A stretch of DNA of 46,033 bases, taken from NCBI GenBank assembly GCA_902571865.1, contig CACGDO010000010.1:1-46033 (forward strand), written 5' to 3'. This DNA comes from an uncultured Alphaproteobacteria bacterium. GTDB taxonomy: Bacteria > Pseudomonadota > Alphaproteobacteria > HIMB59 > GCA-002718135. Shown piece after piece: positions 17,678 to 26,155 of this stretch. Position numbers and translations under genes: made by a program. The notes beneath the pieces are model-generated. The model saw only the letters and a program-made list of their open reading frames with translations. It was not told the DNA's origin and made no database searches. Position 1 is the stretch's first letter; the number at the start of each line of letters is the position of its first letter.

Positions 17678-18718
17678 TTAGAATGACATATTTGCACCGA
17701 TGTACCAAGCAGAACCGTCATCAGTTGAAACTGCTTCATCAGAAGACTCAACTGTAGTGTAACCTAGAATTGCAGTTACACCAGATGCTACTGCATAAGA
17801 AATACTTGCAGAAGTTGAATCTGTAGAGTCAGCGTTTCCACCAGTTGAACCGATTGTGTTATCAGTAGCTTCACCAGAAGCAATACCAACGTTGAAAGTT
17901 AAATCACCAGTTACATATTTAATACCAGCTTTTACAACATCAGCAGTGTACTCATCTGAACCATTGTCAGATACACCAGCTACATCACCATCAGCAAAAC
18001 CAACAGCAACTGTTAAGTCACCAGTTACAGCACTTAAACCAACGTGGTATCCACCAGTATCATTAGTTACAGCGGTACCTGTTTTTGCACCATCAGCAGC
18101 AGAAATACCACCACCAATTGTTAGTGCAGTGTCGCCTAAGTCTGTTACATAAGTTGCACCAATTGCATAATGGCTATCTACTCTGTAAGTAGCAGTAGCA
18201 GCTGCACCACTATCAGTTGAAGCAGAGAAAGACATTTTTAAACCGTCTGCTAAGAAATCAGCAGCAGTGTGATACTCTACACCTAATGCAGTTGCACCAG
18301 TAGCAAAATCCAAACCAGTTGGAGCCATGTTACCAGATGTTTCAGTTACACCTTCAGCACCAGCTGATCCTGGAATAGATACAGCATGTGATCCAGATGC
18401 GTTACCAGCAGCGATTACATCAAGCTTTGAGCCATCAGTAAATGCTAAAGTGAATCCAGCATCATAATCTTCTTTAGTGTTTTCATCCATTACTTTAAAG
18501 CTAGATGAAATAGTCATACCACCATCAGTAGTTTCAGATAATGAAACAGTGAAGTTGTTATCATTTTTCTGAGCATTTGTGTCAGTTCCACCAGTTGGTG
18601 AATCAAACTCAATACCAGTTTGGTGATTACCACTCATAGTAGCTGTTACAGCTTCAGCAACTGAAGCAGCACCAAGCGTAGAAACTAGAGCAGTTCCCAT
18701 TAATAGTTCTTTTTTCAT
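17678..18718 (-). CDS. Outer-membrane porin (Gram-negative porin family)
   Basis: The N-terminal signal peptide (MKKELLMGTALVSTLGAASVAEA) is followed by a beta-barrel pattern of alternating short strands. The last residue is phenylalanine (WYIGANMSF), the outer-membrane sorting signal. The protein is acidic and rich in Gly, Ala, Thr, Ser and Asp, with very few lysines. It differs sharply from its Lys/Ile/Asn-rich neighbours. Codon use is more GC-rich, as expected for a highly expressed gene. A strong Shine-Dalgarno AAGGAG lies 6 bases before the ATG, with a promoter and structured leader upstream and its own terminator. It is probably a major general porin; substrate specificity cannot be judged. 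Confidence 0.88.
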   Translation of the reverse strand: MKKELLMGTALVSTLGAASVAEAVTATMSGNHQTGIEFDSPTGGTDTNAQKNDNNFTVSLSETTDGGMTISSSFKVMDENTKEDYDAGFTLAFTDGSKLDVIAAGNASGSHAVSIPGSAGAEGVTETSGNMAPTGLDFATGATALGVEYHTAADFLADGLKMSFSASTDSGAAATATYRVDSHYAIGATYVTDLGDTALTIGGGISAADGAKTGTAVTNDTGGYHVGLSAVTGDLTVAVGFADGDVAGVSDNGSDEYTADVVKAGIKYVTGDLTFNVGIASGEATDNTIGSTGGNADSTDSTSASISYAVASGVTAILGYTTVESSDEAVSTDDGSAWYIGANMSF

Positions 18719-18734
18719 AATTACTCCTTTTGAG

Positions 18735-18773
18735 TTAATGAATATTCATTAAATACAAGCAACAAACTTGTAT
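18735..18773 (-). promoter_or_regulatory. Structured porin leader: 18-base palindrome and 5' hairpin
   Basis: Upstream of the porin Shine-Dalgarno lies a perfect palindrome TTAATGAATATTCATTAA (18735-18752). Immediately before it in the transcript is a hairpin with 7-base arms, ATACAAG (18753-18759) and CTTGTAT (18767-18773). If transcription starts near 18774, the hairpin would be at the very 5' end of the mRNA. Such 5' structures can protect abundant mRNAs from decay; the palindrome could instead be an operator. Confidence 0.55.
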
Positions 18774-18780
18774 TGGGGAT

Positions 18781-18809
18781 GTATTATTTAAAAATTGAAT
18801 AAATTACAA
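18781..18809 (-). promoter_or_regulatory. Candidate porin promoter
   Basis: Read leftward, TTGTAA (18809-18804) and TAATAC (18786-18781) are separated by 17 bases and match the -35 and -10 consensus at 4/6 each. The predicted start near 18774 gives a leader of about 55 bases. The site lies in the divergent gap before yggS. Confidence 0.5.
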
Positions 18810-18872
18810 AAAAAGCATAATGAATCATTATATTATCTGAATCTATGTTGTTTTTTTACCACACATTTATGT

Positions 18873-19511
18873 ATGTTTAACACAAAAAAATTCAATGAAA
18901 TCAACAGTTTTTTGAAAAAATCTAATAATTCTACCAAAATTATTGCAATATCTAAAAACCACCCAAAAGAAAGTGTATTAGAAGCGATTAACTCTGGTGT
19001 TTATATATTTGGTGAAAATAGAGTTCAAGAAGCACAAGATAAATTTCAGAGTATTAAGCAAAATAACCCAAAAATAGAACTGCATTTGACTGGACCATTA
19101 CAATCAAACAAAGTTAAAACAGCAATAGCTTTGTTTGATGTTTTCCATACTTTGGATAGAGAAAAAATAGCAAGAGAGTTCGCAAAATATAGCGAACTGT
19201 TAGTAAATAAGAAAATTTTTCTTCAAGTAAATACAGGAAAAGAAAGAACAAAAAGTGGCATTTTTCCAGAAGATACTAAAGACTTCTTGTTTTTTCTAAG
19301 ACAAGAAATGAAATTACCAATTATTGGCTTAATGTGTATACCGCCAATAGATGATGATCCAGTCTATCATTTTAATAAATTAAAACTTCTTGCAAATGAA
19401 AATAAAATTGATGAATTAAGCATTGGAATGAGTGATGATTATGAGAAAGCACTACAATTTAATCCATCATATATTAGGCTTGGTACAATTTTGTTCGGAA
19501 AAAGATTATGA
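18873..19511 (+). CDS. yggS: YggS-family PLP homeostasis protein
   Basis: This is a pyridoxal-phosphate-binding protein of the YggS/PROSC family, which buffers PLP and affects amino acid metabolism. Lysine in IIAISKNHP is the expected PLP lysine. IFGENRVQEAQDKF, LHLTGPLQSNK and LSIGMSDDYEKAL are family signatures, and the C-terminus ends RLGTILFGKR. The frame is open upstream to a TTG at 18795, but those 26 residues are not conserved, so ATG at 18873 (212 residues) is chosen. It overlaps the following regulator gene by 4 bases. Confidence 0.93.
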   Translation: MFNTKKFNEINSFLKKSNNSTKIIAISKNHPKESVLEAINSGVYIFGENRVQEAQDKFQSIKQNNPKIELHLTGPLQSNKVKTAIALFDVFHTLDREKIAREFAKYSELLVNKKIFLQVNTGKERTKSGIFPEDTKDFLFFLRQEMKLPIIGLMCIPPIDDDPVYHFNKLKLLANENKIDELSIGMSDDYEKALQFNPSYIRLGTILFGKRL

Positions 19512-20098
19512 AAAATGGACTAAATATATTTTGTAATAACGATATTAAAAATTTTTTACCCTCCCTTCTTTCAGATTATGAATTAACTATAATGAAATTA
19601 GATCTAATAAAAGATAACATACAAGCATCTCAACCAAACATAATTATTATAAATAATCATATTGATCTTAGAGACTGTGACAAGTTAAGTAACAACTGTT
19701 TAGTAATTTCAAATTTGAAAAACTTAGATTTTAAAAATAAATCAAATATATTAAATAGCCCGCTTTCTATAAATCACTTAAAAAATAGAATTGAGCAATT
19801 TGTTCAAAACTTAAAAGTTCAGTTTCATGATTTATCTCTTTATAATGAAAAACTTATTAATCTTGATAATGATAATTTTTGCTACCTAACTAAAATAGAG
19901 TTAGAGATTTTAACTTATTTAATGAGGAACAAAGAAACAAGTAAAAATTTTATTAAAGAAAATATTTTAAATATTAAATCTAATATTGAAACTAATTCTC
20001 TTGAAAGTCATCTTTCAAGAATAAGAAAAAAAATGAACACCATAAAAACCAAAGTAAAAATTCAAACGAAAAATGAAAAGCTTTTAATTACGACTTAA
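19508..20098 (+). CDS. Orphan winged-helix regulator with pseudo-receiver domain
   Basis: The C-terminal 75 residues fit an OmpR/PhoB-type winged helix: LTKIELEILTYLM, a recognition-helix segment ESHLSRIRKKM, and a terminal wing KVKIQTKNEKLLI. The N-terminal 100 residues have receiver-like hydrophobic strands. Where a phosphorylatable aspartate is expected after the third strand, the sequence reads NIIIINN (44-50), so it probably cannot be phosphorylated. No histidine kinase is adjacent. It overlaps yggS by 4 bases and the convergent lolA by 4. It is probably a phosphorylation-independent DNA-binding protein; its targets are unknown. Confidence 0.6.
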   Translation: MKNGLNIFCNNDIKNFLPSLLSDYELTIMKLDLIKDNIQASQPNIIIINNHIDLRDCDKLSNNCLVISNLKNLDFKNKSNILNSPLSINHLKNRIEQFVQNLKVQFHDLSLYNEKLINLDNDNFCYLTKIELEILTYLMRNKETSKNFIKENILNIKSNIETNSLESHLSRIRKKMNTIKTKVKIQTKNEKLLITT

Positions 20099-20691
20099 TT
20101 TAAAAAATTAGGATTTATAAGTTTAAAAAAATTTTTATCAAAAACTTCATTGTAACTATGATTATAAATTGAAAGTTTAAGAATATCATCATTAATTACC
20201 ACCTCTATTCCTCTTAATACTAATGGCTGTTTCTCAAACAATACCCTTATAACAAAATCTTTTTCTTCATTATCAATTCCTTTTTTTTCTAATAATAACT
20301 CATTATTCTTTACTTCTATCTTTCCATCTTCAAAAAAATAAGGGTTTCTAAATATGTCATAAAAGAACCAAGCATTAGTATTTTTTGGATTAAAAAACTC
20401 ATCCTCTTCAAGAGCGTAATCGTAATACATCGCTTTATCTTCAGCTAAAATTATTAGTATTTTCGTTGGTAAAAAATACTCAGCTCTGACCCTTTTTTTA
20501 CCTATGTATACAATTCCTTCACTTAAGTTTTCTCCATCACTTTGTAGGAATGAAGCAGAAAAATCACTTAGTGAACTTAAATAATTTATTGCCTCTTCTT
20601 TGTCTTCAGAAGATGAATATGCTTTAAAGGAAAAAAAATAAAAAACTATTACCAATAAATATAATACATACTTTTCATTTTTTAAGAACAT
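20095..20691 (-). CDS. lolA: Outer-membrane lipoprotein carrier LolA
   Basis: It is the periplasmic chaperone that ferries lipoproteins from the inner to the outer membrane. A signal peptide occupies about the first 26 residues (ends FKAYSSS). The mature domain begins with SDFSASFLQSDGENLSEGIVYIG, split here as SDFSASFLQ and GIVYIGKKRVRAEY, the LolA opening. LFEKQPLVLRGIEVV later matches the family's P.L.LrgW.v. It follows ftsK with a 17-base overlap, a common alphaproteobacterial pairing. Confidence 0.85.
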   Translation of the reverse strand: MFLKNEKYVLYLLVIVFYFFSFKAYSSSEDKEEAINYLSSLSDFSASFLQSDGENLSEGIVYIGKKRVRAEYFLPTKILIILAEDKAMYYDYALEEDEFFNPKNTNAWFFYDIFRNPYFFEDGKIEVKNNELLLEKKGIDNEEKDFVIRVLFEKQPLVLRGIEVVINDDILKLSIYNHSYNEVFDKNFFKLINPNFLN

Positions 20692-22906
20692 GTCTTTTAC
20701 CTGCGTTATTTGCTTCGCTTATAATTCCATCCTCTTCCATCTTTTCTACTATTCTTGCGGCTCTATTATAACCGATCTGAAGATATCTTTGAATATAGCT
20801 TGTTGAAACTTTTTGTTGTTTAATAACAATATCAACTGCCTTTCCATATAGATCATCATTGTTATTTGAAATTAAATCGTCTGAATTTGAAATATTTAGT
20901 TCTTCCTCTGATAATGATATTTCTTTTTTATAATCAAATGTAGCCTGTTGTTTTATATAATTAACAACTTTTTCAACTTCATTTTCTGCCACAAAACCAC
21001 CATGCAATCTCTTAATTATACCGCCATTTTCTAAAAACAACATGTCTCCACTGCCCAATAATTGTTCTGCACCCATTTCGTTAAGTATTGTCCTACTATC
21101 AAATTTACTTGATACTTTATAACTAATACGACTAGGGAAATTTGCTTTTATTGTTCCTGTAATTACGTCAACACTAGGTCTTTGTGTGGCTGTGATTAAG
21201 TGAATGCCAGATGCTCTTGCCATTTGTGCTAATCTTTGAACTAATGACTCAACTTCTTTCCCAGCCACCATCATCAAATCTGCCATTTCATCAATTACCA
21301 CAACAATAAAAGGCATTTTTTCAAGAATAATTTCTTGTTTTTCAATAATTGGCATCCTTGTATCATCATCTATACCAGTTTGAACCTCCCTAAACAGTTT
21401 TCTTCCAGACGAAATAGTTCTTAAAACTTTATCATTATAAGAATCAATATTTTTTACGTTTAATGAGCTCATCAACTTATATCTATTTTCCATTTCTCTA
21501 ACTACCCATTTAAGAGCAAAGACTGCCTTTTTTGGATCAGTTACAACAGGCGTCAATAAATGAGGAATGTCTTCATAAATGCTTAATTCTAACATTTTAG
21601 GGTCTATTAAAATTAGCTTACATTCATTAGGTTTGAATTTATAAAGTATACTCAGTATCATGGTGTTTATACCTACTGATTTGCCAGAGCCAGTTGTCCC
21701 AGCAATTAAGAGATGCGGCATTCGCTCTAAATTTGCAAAAATACTTTTGCCAGATATATCCTTTCCCAATGCAAGAGTAAGAGAATCATTTTCAATTTCA
21801 AATTCGTCTTCTTCAATTAAATCGCCAAATAAAACACTATCTCTTTTAGTATTCGGTATTTCGATACCTAAGCTGGTCTTGCCAGGTTGAGTTGAAATTC
21901 TAGCAGAAATAGAAGACATTGCTCTAGCAATATCATCAGACAAACCTATCACTTTACTAGATTTTATTCCTGCATTTGGAATAAATTCAAATAATGTTAC
22001 AATTGGACCACTACTAAAACCAACTATTTTTCCTTCAACACCATATTCAGACAATGTTTTCTCTAACTTAATAGCAGCATCAGTGTTTACCTTTTCCAAT
22101 TCTTTGTTTTTATTATTTTTAAAATTTGATTTCGAAAGCAGATTTTTAGATGGAAGGTTAAAGCTAAAATTATCTAACTCTAGTTGTATATTAGATTTAG
22201 AATTTTTATTTTTTTTGTTCAAATTAACATAATTTCTTTTCTTAATTGTTGGCTCACTCCTTAATGTTTTTTTTGTAACTTTTTTTCTAAAATTTATATA
22301 TTTAAATAAACCAAATATAGAAAACAAAAATTTAAAGTATCTAAAAAATTTTAAGAAAGAAAATATTTTATTTATCCAAGAAAAACTTATTCTAAAAGAT
22401 AAAAATATTAAAACTACACCAAATACTAAAAGTAAAAAATTTATAAAAAAATAAATAAAAATATTTTCTAGAAGATTTAAATTTATATTTGTAAATAAAT
22501 CGATTAGGAATTGTGAAACTAAACCTGTATTTAAAAAAGCTATATCAACTGATTTTATGGAAACATTAATGAGAATTATTCCTATCAGGTTAGATAAAAA
22601 TTTCAAAATTATATATCTACTAGTAATACCTAAAAACAATTTTCCACCTTCTAGTATTATAAAAAACACCAATAAATAACTTAGTGTTCCAATAAAAATT
22701 AATGAATAACTTGATAAATAAGCGCCAAAAAAACCCATAAGATTTGCAACATTGTTGTCATTAATATTGTAATTTAATTGATTAAAACCTGGATCATTTG
22801 CAGAGTATGAGTAAAGACTAGTAAAATAAATTAGGCCAAATCCAAATAAAACTATTCCTAATAAAAATTTAACAATAAAATTTCTAATTGAACCATACTT
22901 GAACAT
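20675..22906 (-). CDS. ftsK: DNA translocase FtsK
   Basis: This septal DNA pump clears and aligns the chromosome terminus at division. Four transmembrane helices occupy about residues 10-175, then a short basic linker (roughly 180-265). The motor follows, with Walker A GTTGSGKS near residue 402-409 and a Walker B VVVIDEMADLMM segment. The C-terminal gamma winged helix starts DDLYGKAVDIVI and ends GKRHVLKK. The length of 743 residues is short for FtsK because the linker is compact, as in streamlined genomes. It is transcribed with lolA; the UbiH-family gene is divergent across a 47-base gap. Confidence 0.96.
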   Translation of the reverse strand: MFKYGSIRNFIVKFLLGIVLFGFGLIYFTSLYSYSANDPGFNQLNYNINDNNVANLMGFFGAYLSSYSLIFIGTLSYLLVFFIILEGGKLFLGITSRYIILKFLSNLIGIILINVSIKSVDIAFLNTGLVSQFLIDLFTNINLNLLENIFIYFFINFLLLVFGVVLIFLSFRISFSWINKIFSFLKFFRYFKFLFSIFGLFKYINFRKKVTKKTLRSEPTIKKRNYVNLNKKNKNSKSNIQLELDNFSFNLPSKNLLSKSNFKNNKNKELEKVNTDAAIKLEKTLSEYGVEGKIVGFSSGPIVTLFEFIPNAGIKSSKVIGLSDDIARAMSSISARISTQPGKTSLGIEIPNTKRDSVLFGDLIEEDEFEIENDSLTLALGKDISGKSIFANLERMPHLLIAGTTGSGKSVGINTMILSILYKFKPNECKLILIDPKMLELSIYEDIPHLLTPVVTDPKKAVFALKWVVREMENRYKLMSSLNVKNIDSYNDKVLRTISSGRKLFREVQTGIDDDTRMPIIEKQEIILEKMPFIVVVIDEMADLMMVAGKEVESLVQRLAQMARASGIHLITATQRPSVDVITGTIKANFPSRISYKVSSKFDSRTILNEMGAEQLLGSGDMLFLENGGIIKRLHGGFVAENEVEKVVNYIKQQATFDYKKEISLSEEELNISNSDDLISNNNDDLYGKAVDIVIKQQKVSTSYIQRYLQIGYNRAARIVEKMEEDGIISEANNAGKRHVLKK

Positions 22907-22953
22907 ATAGTTAGATTGTAATACATTTAGATTATGGTAATTCGAAGAAAATT

Positions 22954-24135
22954 ATGAAAGAAATTCAATCAAACATTAATATAATAGGAGGAGGTCTTAT
23001 TGGGGCTGTTACAGCATATGCGCTTTCCAAACTTGGTAATAAAGTAGTAGTTTTAGAGCAAAATGATAAATTTAATCATAAAAATATTTTAGACAAGAGA
23101 ACAACAGCAATTTCAGAGGGCACAAAAAAATTTCTTGAAGAAATAAATATTTGGAATGAAATTGGTAATTATGCAGAACCAATAAAAAATATTCAGATAA
23201 TAGACAGAAATCAATCAAACAAAATTTATTTTGACAACCAAAGAAGAAAATCCAATCTTGGATATATAGTTAAAAACGAGTTTATACTTGATTGCTTGTA
23301 TAAAAAATTACAAAAACAAAAAAATGTAGAAATTTTTAACAATGTTTCCGTTAAAGATATTTTTTATCAAGGCGACAGAATCTTAACCAAGCAAAATAAT
23401 TTCTATGTTAATACAAATATTCTATTTGCGTGTGATGGAAAAAACAGCTTTATAAGAAAAATTTTAAAAACACCAATTTATAGAAAAGATTATAAAAAAA
23501 AAGCAATTGTAATTAATTTTTATCACTCCAAGAATCACAATAACACTGCTTTCGAGTTCTTTTTTAAAAACGGACCCCTTGCAATTTTACCAATGCAAAA
23601 AAATAAAAATCAATTTCAAAGTTCTATAGTTTGGACAAACACTAATAAATTTATAAACTCTTTATTAACCTTAGATGATAATGAAATTATTTCCATTCTA
23701 AATGAAAAGATACATGGAAGTGTAGGTGAGATAAAAAAAATAATTACCAAACAAACCTTTCCTTTAAAAGCTCATTTAAACTCTAAATTTTTTGAAAATA
23801 GAATTGTTTATTTAGGCGACTCAGCTCACTCATTTCACCCAATCGCAGGACAAGGGTGGAATTTAGGCATGCAAGATGTAGAAAGTGTATATAATCTAGT
23901 AAAAAAATATAACTCTTTAGGTTTGGAATTGGGAGATGAAATATTTTGTAAAGAATTTCAGAAAGATAATTTTTTCAAAGCCTATAGGTTGTATCAAATT
24001 ACCGATAAAGTTGATAGTGTCTTTAAATTAGACAATACATTTTTTAATTATGCAAGATTTTCAGCTATTAATTTAATAGAGAGAAGTAAAAAACTAAAAA
24101 ATCAGATAAGTGATTTTGCTATGGGTATTAATTAA
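22954..24135 (+). CDS. UbiH/UbiF-family FAD-dependent hydroxylase
   Basis: This is a flavin monooxygenase of the ubiquinone-biosynthesis hydroxylase group. The N-terminal FAD loop is IIGGGLIGAVTAYAL, the DG motif is FACDGKNSFIRK (about 158-169), and GDSAHSFHPIAGQGWNLG (about 288-305) is the GD motif specific to the Ubi family. The length of 393 residues is typical. Which ring position it hydroxylates (UbiH, UbiF, UbiI or UbiL role) cannot be decided from sequence alone, so no symbol is given. Its 3' end overlaps the convergent LON-domain gene by 8 bases. Confidence 0.88.
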   Translation: MKEIQSNINIIGGGLIGAVTAYALSKLGNKVVVLEQNDKFNHKNILDKRTTAISEGTKKFLEEINIWNEIGNYAEPIKNIQIIDRNQSNKIYFDNQRRKSNLGYIVKNEFILDCLYKKLQKQKNVEIFNNVSVKDIFYQGDRILTKQNNFYVNTNILFACDGKNSFIRKILKTPIYRKDYKKKAIVINFYHSKNHNNTAFEFFFKNGPLAILPMQKNKNQFQSSIVWTNTNKFINSLLTLDDNEIISILNEKIHGSVGEIKKIITKQTFPLKAHLNSKFFENRIVYLGDSAHSFHPIAGQGWNLGMQDVESVYNLVKKYNSLGLELGDEIFCKEFQKDNFFKAYRLYQITDKVDSVFKLDNTFFNYARFSAINLIERSKKLKNQISDFAMGIN

Positions 24136-24721
24136 TAGTTTTACTATTATTATCTTCAACTATCTCAAGTTCCAAAATCGAATGAAGTTTTTTATAAAAA
24201 TCACTTAAATTTTTTGTTTCCAAAAGAACCTGTTTTTCAATGTCACTAAAAGGGGATATCATTGCTATAAACTTTATAATTTGATTAAAATCAATATTTT
24301 GAATTTCTTCCAAATTTAAGTTAATTTTTTTGACTTTAATATATTGGCTATACTTATCTAAAAGATTATTTTTTTGTTTTTCATTTATAATGTTTATATC
24401 TTCCTCAAAATCCAACATTTCAGCCTCAACCAACCTAAACTTATATTTTTTTTCTAACTCTTTCTTAACTTTAAAACAATTAGTACCCTGTAGACTAATT
24501 AAATATCGCCCATCTGTTGTTTCGCTAAAACTATGAATTTTTCCAATACAACCAATATTATAGAGTTTATTTTTTTCATCAGATTGTATCATGCCTATGT
24601 ACCTTTCCTTTGAAAGAGCGTAGTCAACCATCTCAATATATCTTTTTTCAAATATATTCAGAGGCAAGCTTGTTCCTGGAAAAAGGACGGCACCGTTTAA
24701 AGGAAAAATAGGGATTTCCAT
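24128..24721 (-). CDS. LON substrate-binding domain protein
   Basis: The protein is a stand-alone Lon N-terminal domain without ATPase or protease parts. IPIFPLNGAVLFPGTSLPLNIFE, split as PLNGAVLFPG and LPLNIFEKRY, is the domain's signature start. IGMIQSDEKN and YNIGCIGKIHSF give the other conserved segments. Such proteins are common in alphaproteobacteria, often beside a thioredoxin-TPR gene as here (1-base gap); their role is not established. The length of 197 residues is typical. Confidence 0.88.
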   Translation of the reverse strand: MEIPIFPLNGAVLFPGTSLPLNIFEKRYIEMVDYALSKERYIGMIQSDEKNKLYNIGCIGKIHSFSETTDGRYLISLQGTNCFKVKKELEKKYKFRLVEAEMLDFEEDINIINEKQKNNLLDKYSQYIKVKKINLNLEEIQNIDFNQIIKFIAMISPFSDIEKQVLLETKNLSDFYKKLHSILELEIVEDNNSKTIN

Positions 24722-24722
24722 G

Positions 24723-25589
24723 TTATGAAAACATTAATTGTGAAAGTTTTTTCCTATATTGAATAGTAATTTGATCAGTATTTCCAAGTACAGCAAAAAA
24801 TTCTACCATCTTATTTTTTATACTATCCTTATTTTTTGGATAATTTTTTAGAAGCAAATCCATTCCATTTTCATATTGTTTCATTGAAAAATATTTATCT
24901 GATATTTCTAAAATTAAATCAATATTATTTGGTTCACTCTCAAGTTTGCCAAGCAACTCATTTATATTTGGTCCGGATGAATTATTTTTCACAATTTCCA
25001 TTTTTTTTAAAACCTGTTTAACTTCATCCTTATTTTGTACATCTTTTTCTAATGAACTAATGAACATCTCAACCTCTTCAAATTGTTTAAGTTCAATCAA
25101 ACACTCTAAATAAAAACAAATACCTTTAATTTCGTCTGAGTTTTTAGAAATAAATTCTAGAAGAGTGTCTTTAGTTTCTTCAAACTTATTTTTAGCCATA
25201 GCACTTTCTATTTCATTATAAAATTCAGTGAAGTCTTCATTAATTTTAGACCCTAAACACTTTTCAATAAATTCAATAATTTGGCCTTCAGGAATAACGC
25301 CCTGAAATGCATTAACAATTTGTTTATCTTTGAAAGCGTAGACAGTAGGAATTGATTGAATTCTTAATTGCGCAGCAATTTGTTGATTTTCGTCAATATT
25401 TATTTTTACTAAAGTGATTTTATCCCCTGATTTTGATATTATTTTTTCTAAAATTGGTGTTAATTGTTTACAAGGACCACACCAAGGAGCCCAAAAATCA
25501 ACAACAATTAATTTTCTCTCACTTGCCTCAACAACCTGATCATTAAACTCTGCTTCAGTAACATCGATTATATTTGTATTTTCACTCAT
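24723..25589 (-). CDS. Thioredoxin-TPR protein (CnoX/YbbN-like)
   Basis: A thioredoxin domain (about 1-110) carries WAPWCGPCKQL with cysteines 37 and 40. Helical TPR-like repeats follow to residue 288. The family (CnoX/YbbN) joins oxidoreductase and holdase activity and works with chaperones. Both active-site cysteines are kept, unlike E. coli YbbN, which has lost one. No signal peptide is visible, so it is cytoplasmic. It overlaps the upstream ProX-type gene by 4 bases and precedes the LON-domain gene, suggesting a protein-quality-control operon. Confidence 0.88.
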   Translation of the reverse strand: MSENTNIIDVTEAEFNDQVVEASERKLIVVDFWAPWCGPCKQLTPILEKIISKSGDKITLVKINIDENQQIAAQLRIQSIPTVYAFKDKQIVNAFQGVIPEGQIIEFIEKCLGSKINEDFTEFYNEIESAMAKNKFEETKDTLLEFISKNSDEIKGICFYLECLIELKQFEEVEMFISSLEKDVQNKDEVKQVLKKMEIVKNNSSGPNINELLGKLESEPNNIDLILEISDKYFSMKQYENGMDLLLKNYPKNKDSIKNKMVEFFAVLGNTDQITIQYRKKLSQLMFS

Positions 25590-26098
25590 AAAGATTTGAC
25601 TATACTATAACTATCCAAAGAAAAAATATGAATTTTTTTATTATTTTCAAGGAGGAAGTTTATAAATTCTGCAGTCTTTATACTTATAGTTGTTGTGTTA
25701 ATTAGGGGGTGGAAGTTAATTAATTCACTGTTAAAAAGTTTTTCATCTAAGTAAAATTCAACAACATTATGCTTGTCGTTAAGAAGAGCAAATGGGGAGA
25801 CTGATCCTGGCTTTATACCTAAAAACTGATCTAAATATTCAGCATTTGCAAATGATAAATTCTTAGCATCGATTGATTTAGAAAATAGCTTTAAATCAAC
25901 CTTTGCATTTTCATCACAACTAAAAAGAAAAAAATTATTTTTTTTATTCTTTAAAAATAAATTTTTTGTATGTGCCCCTTTAATCTCACCTCTTAGATTT
26001 TCAGAATCTTCAACTGTAAATAAAGGATCATGATCATGTATTTGAAAATCTTTATTTTTTATACTAAGTAATTCAAATAAATCTGTCTTTGTAAGCAT
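25586..26098 (-). CDS. ProX/YbaK-family prolyl-tRNA deacylase
   Basis: This is a stand-alone trans-editing domain of the YbaK/ProX superfamily, predicted to deacylate mischarged tRNA (commonly Ala-tRNA-Pro). Conserved stretches are GAHTKNLFLK (about 40-49), LGIKPGSVSPFALLND (about 93-108), and the later FHPLINTTTISI. The last two are typical of the ProX/PrdX subgroup. The length of 170 residues fits. It heads the leftward thioredoxin/LON operon, divergent from crtI across 57 bases. Confidence 0.88.
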   Translation of the reverse strand: MLTKTDLFELLSIKNKDFQIHDHDPLFTVEDSENLRGEIKGAHTKNLFLKNKKNNFFLFSCDENAKVDLKLFSKSIDAKNLSFANAEYLDQFLGIKPGSVSPFALLNDKHNVVEFYLDEKLFNSELINFHPLINTTTISIKTAEFINFLLENNKKIHIFSLDSYSIVKSL

Positions 26099-26127
26099 AA
26101 ATAATATTATATTTATTAAGAAATAAG

Positions 26128-26139
26128 GTATTTAAATAC
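26128..26139. promoter_or_regulatory. Palindrome in the crtI upstream region
   Basis: GTATTTAAATAC is a perfect 12-base palindrome 16 bases before the crtI start, in the divergent gap with the ProX-type gene. It could be an operator for the carotenoid operon, but AT-only cores like this arise easily in such DNA. Confidence 0.2.
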
Positions 26140-26155
26140 AATTACAAAATTAACA

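Noticed and set aside
18795-18872. TTG start extending YggS by 26 residues
   Set aside because: The extra residues are not conserved, and the region holds the divergent porin promoter candidate.
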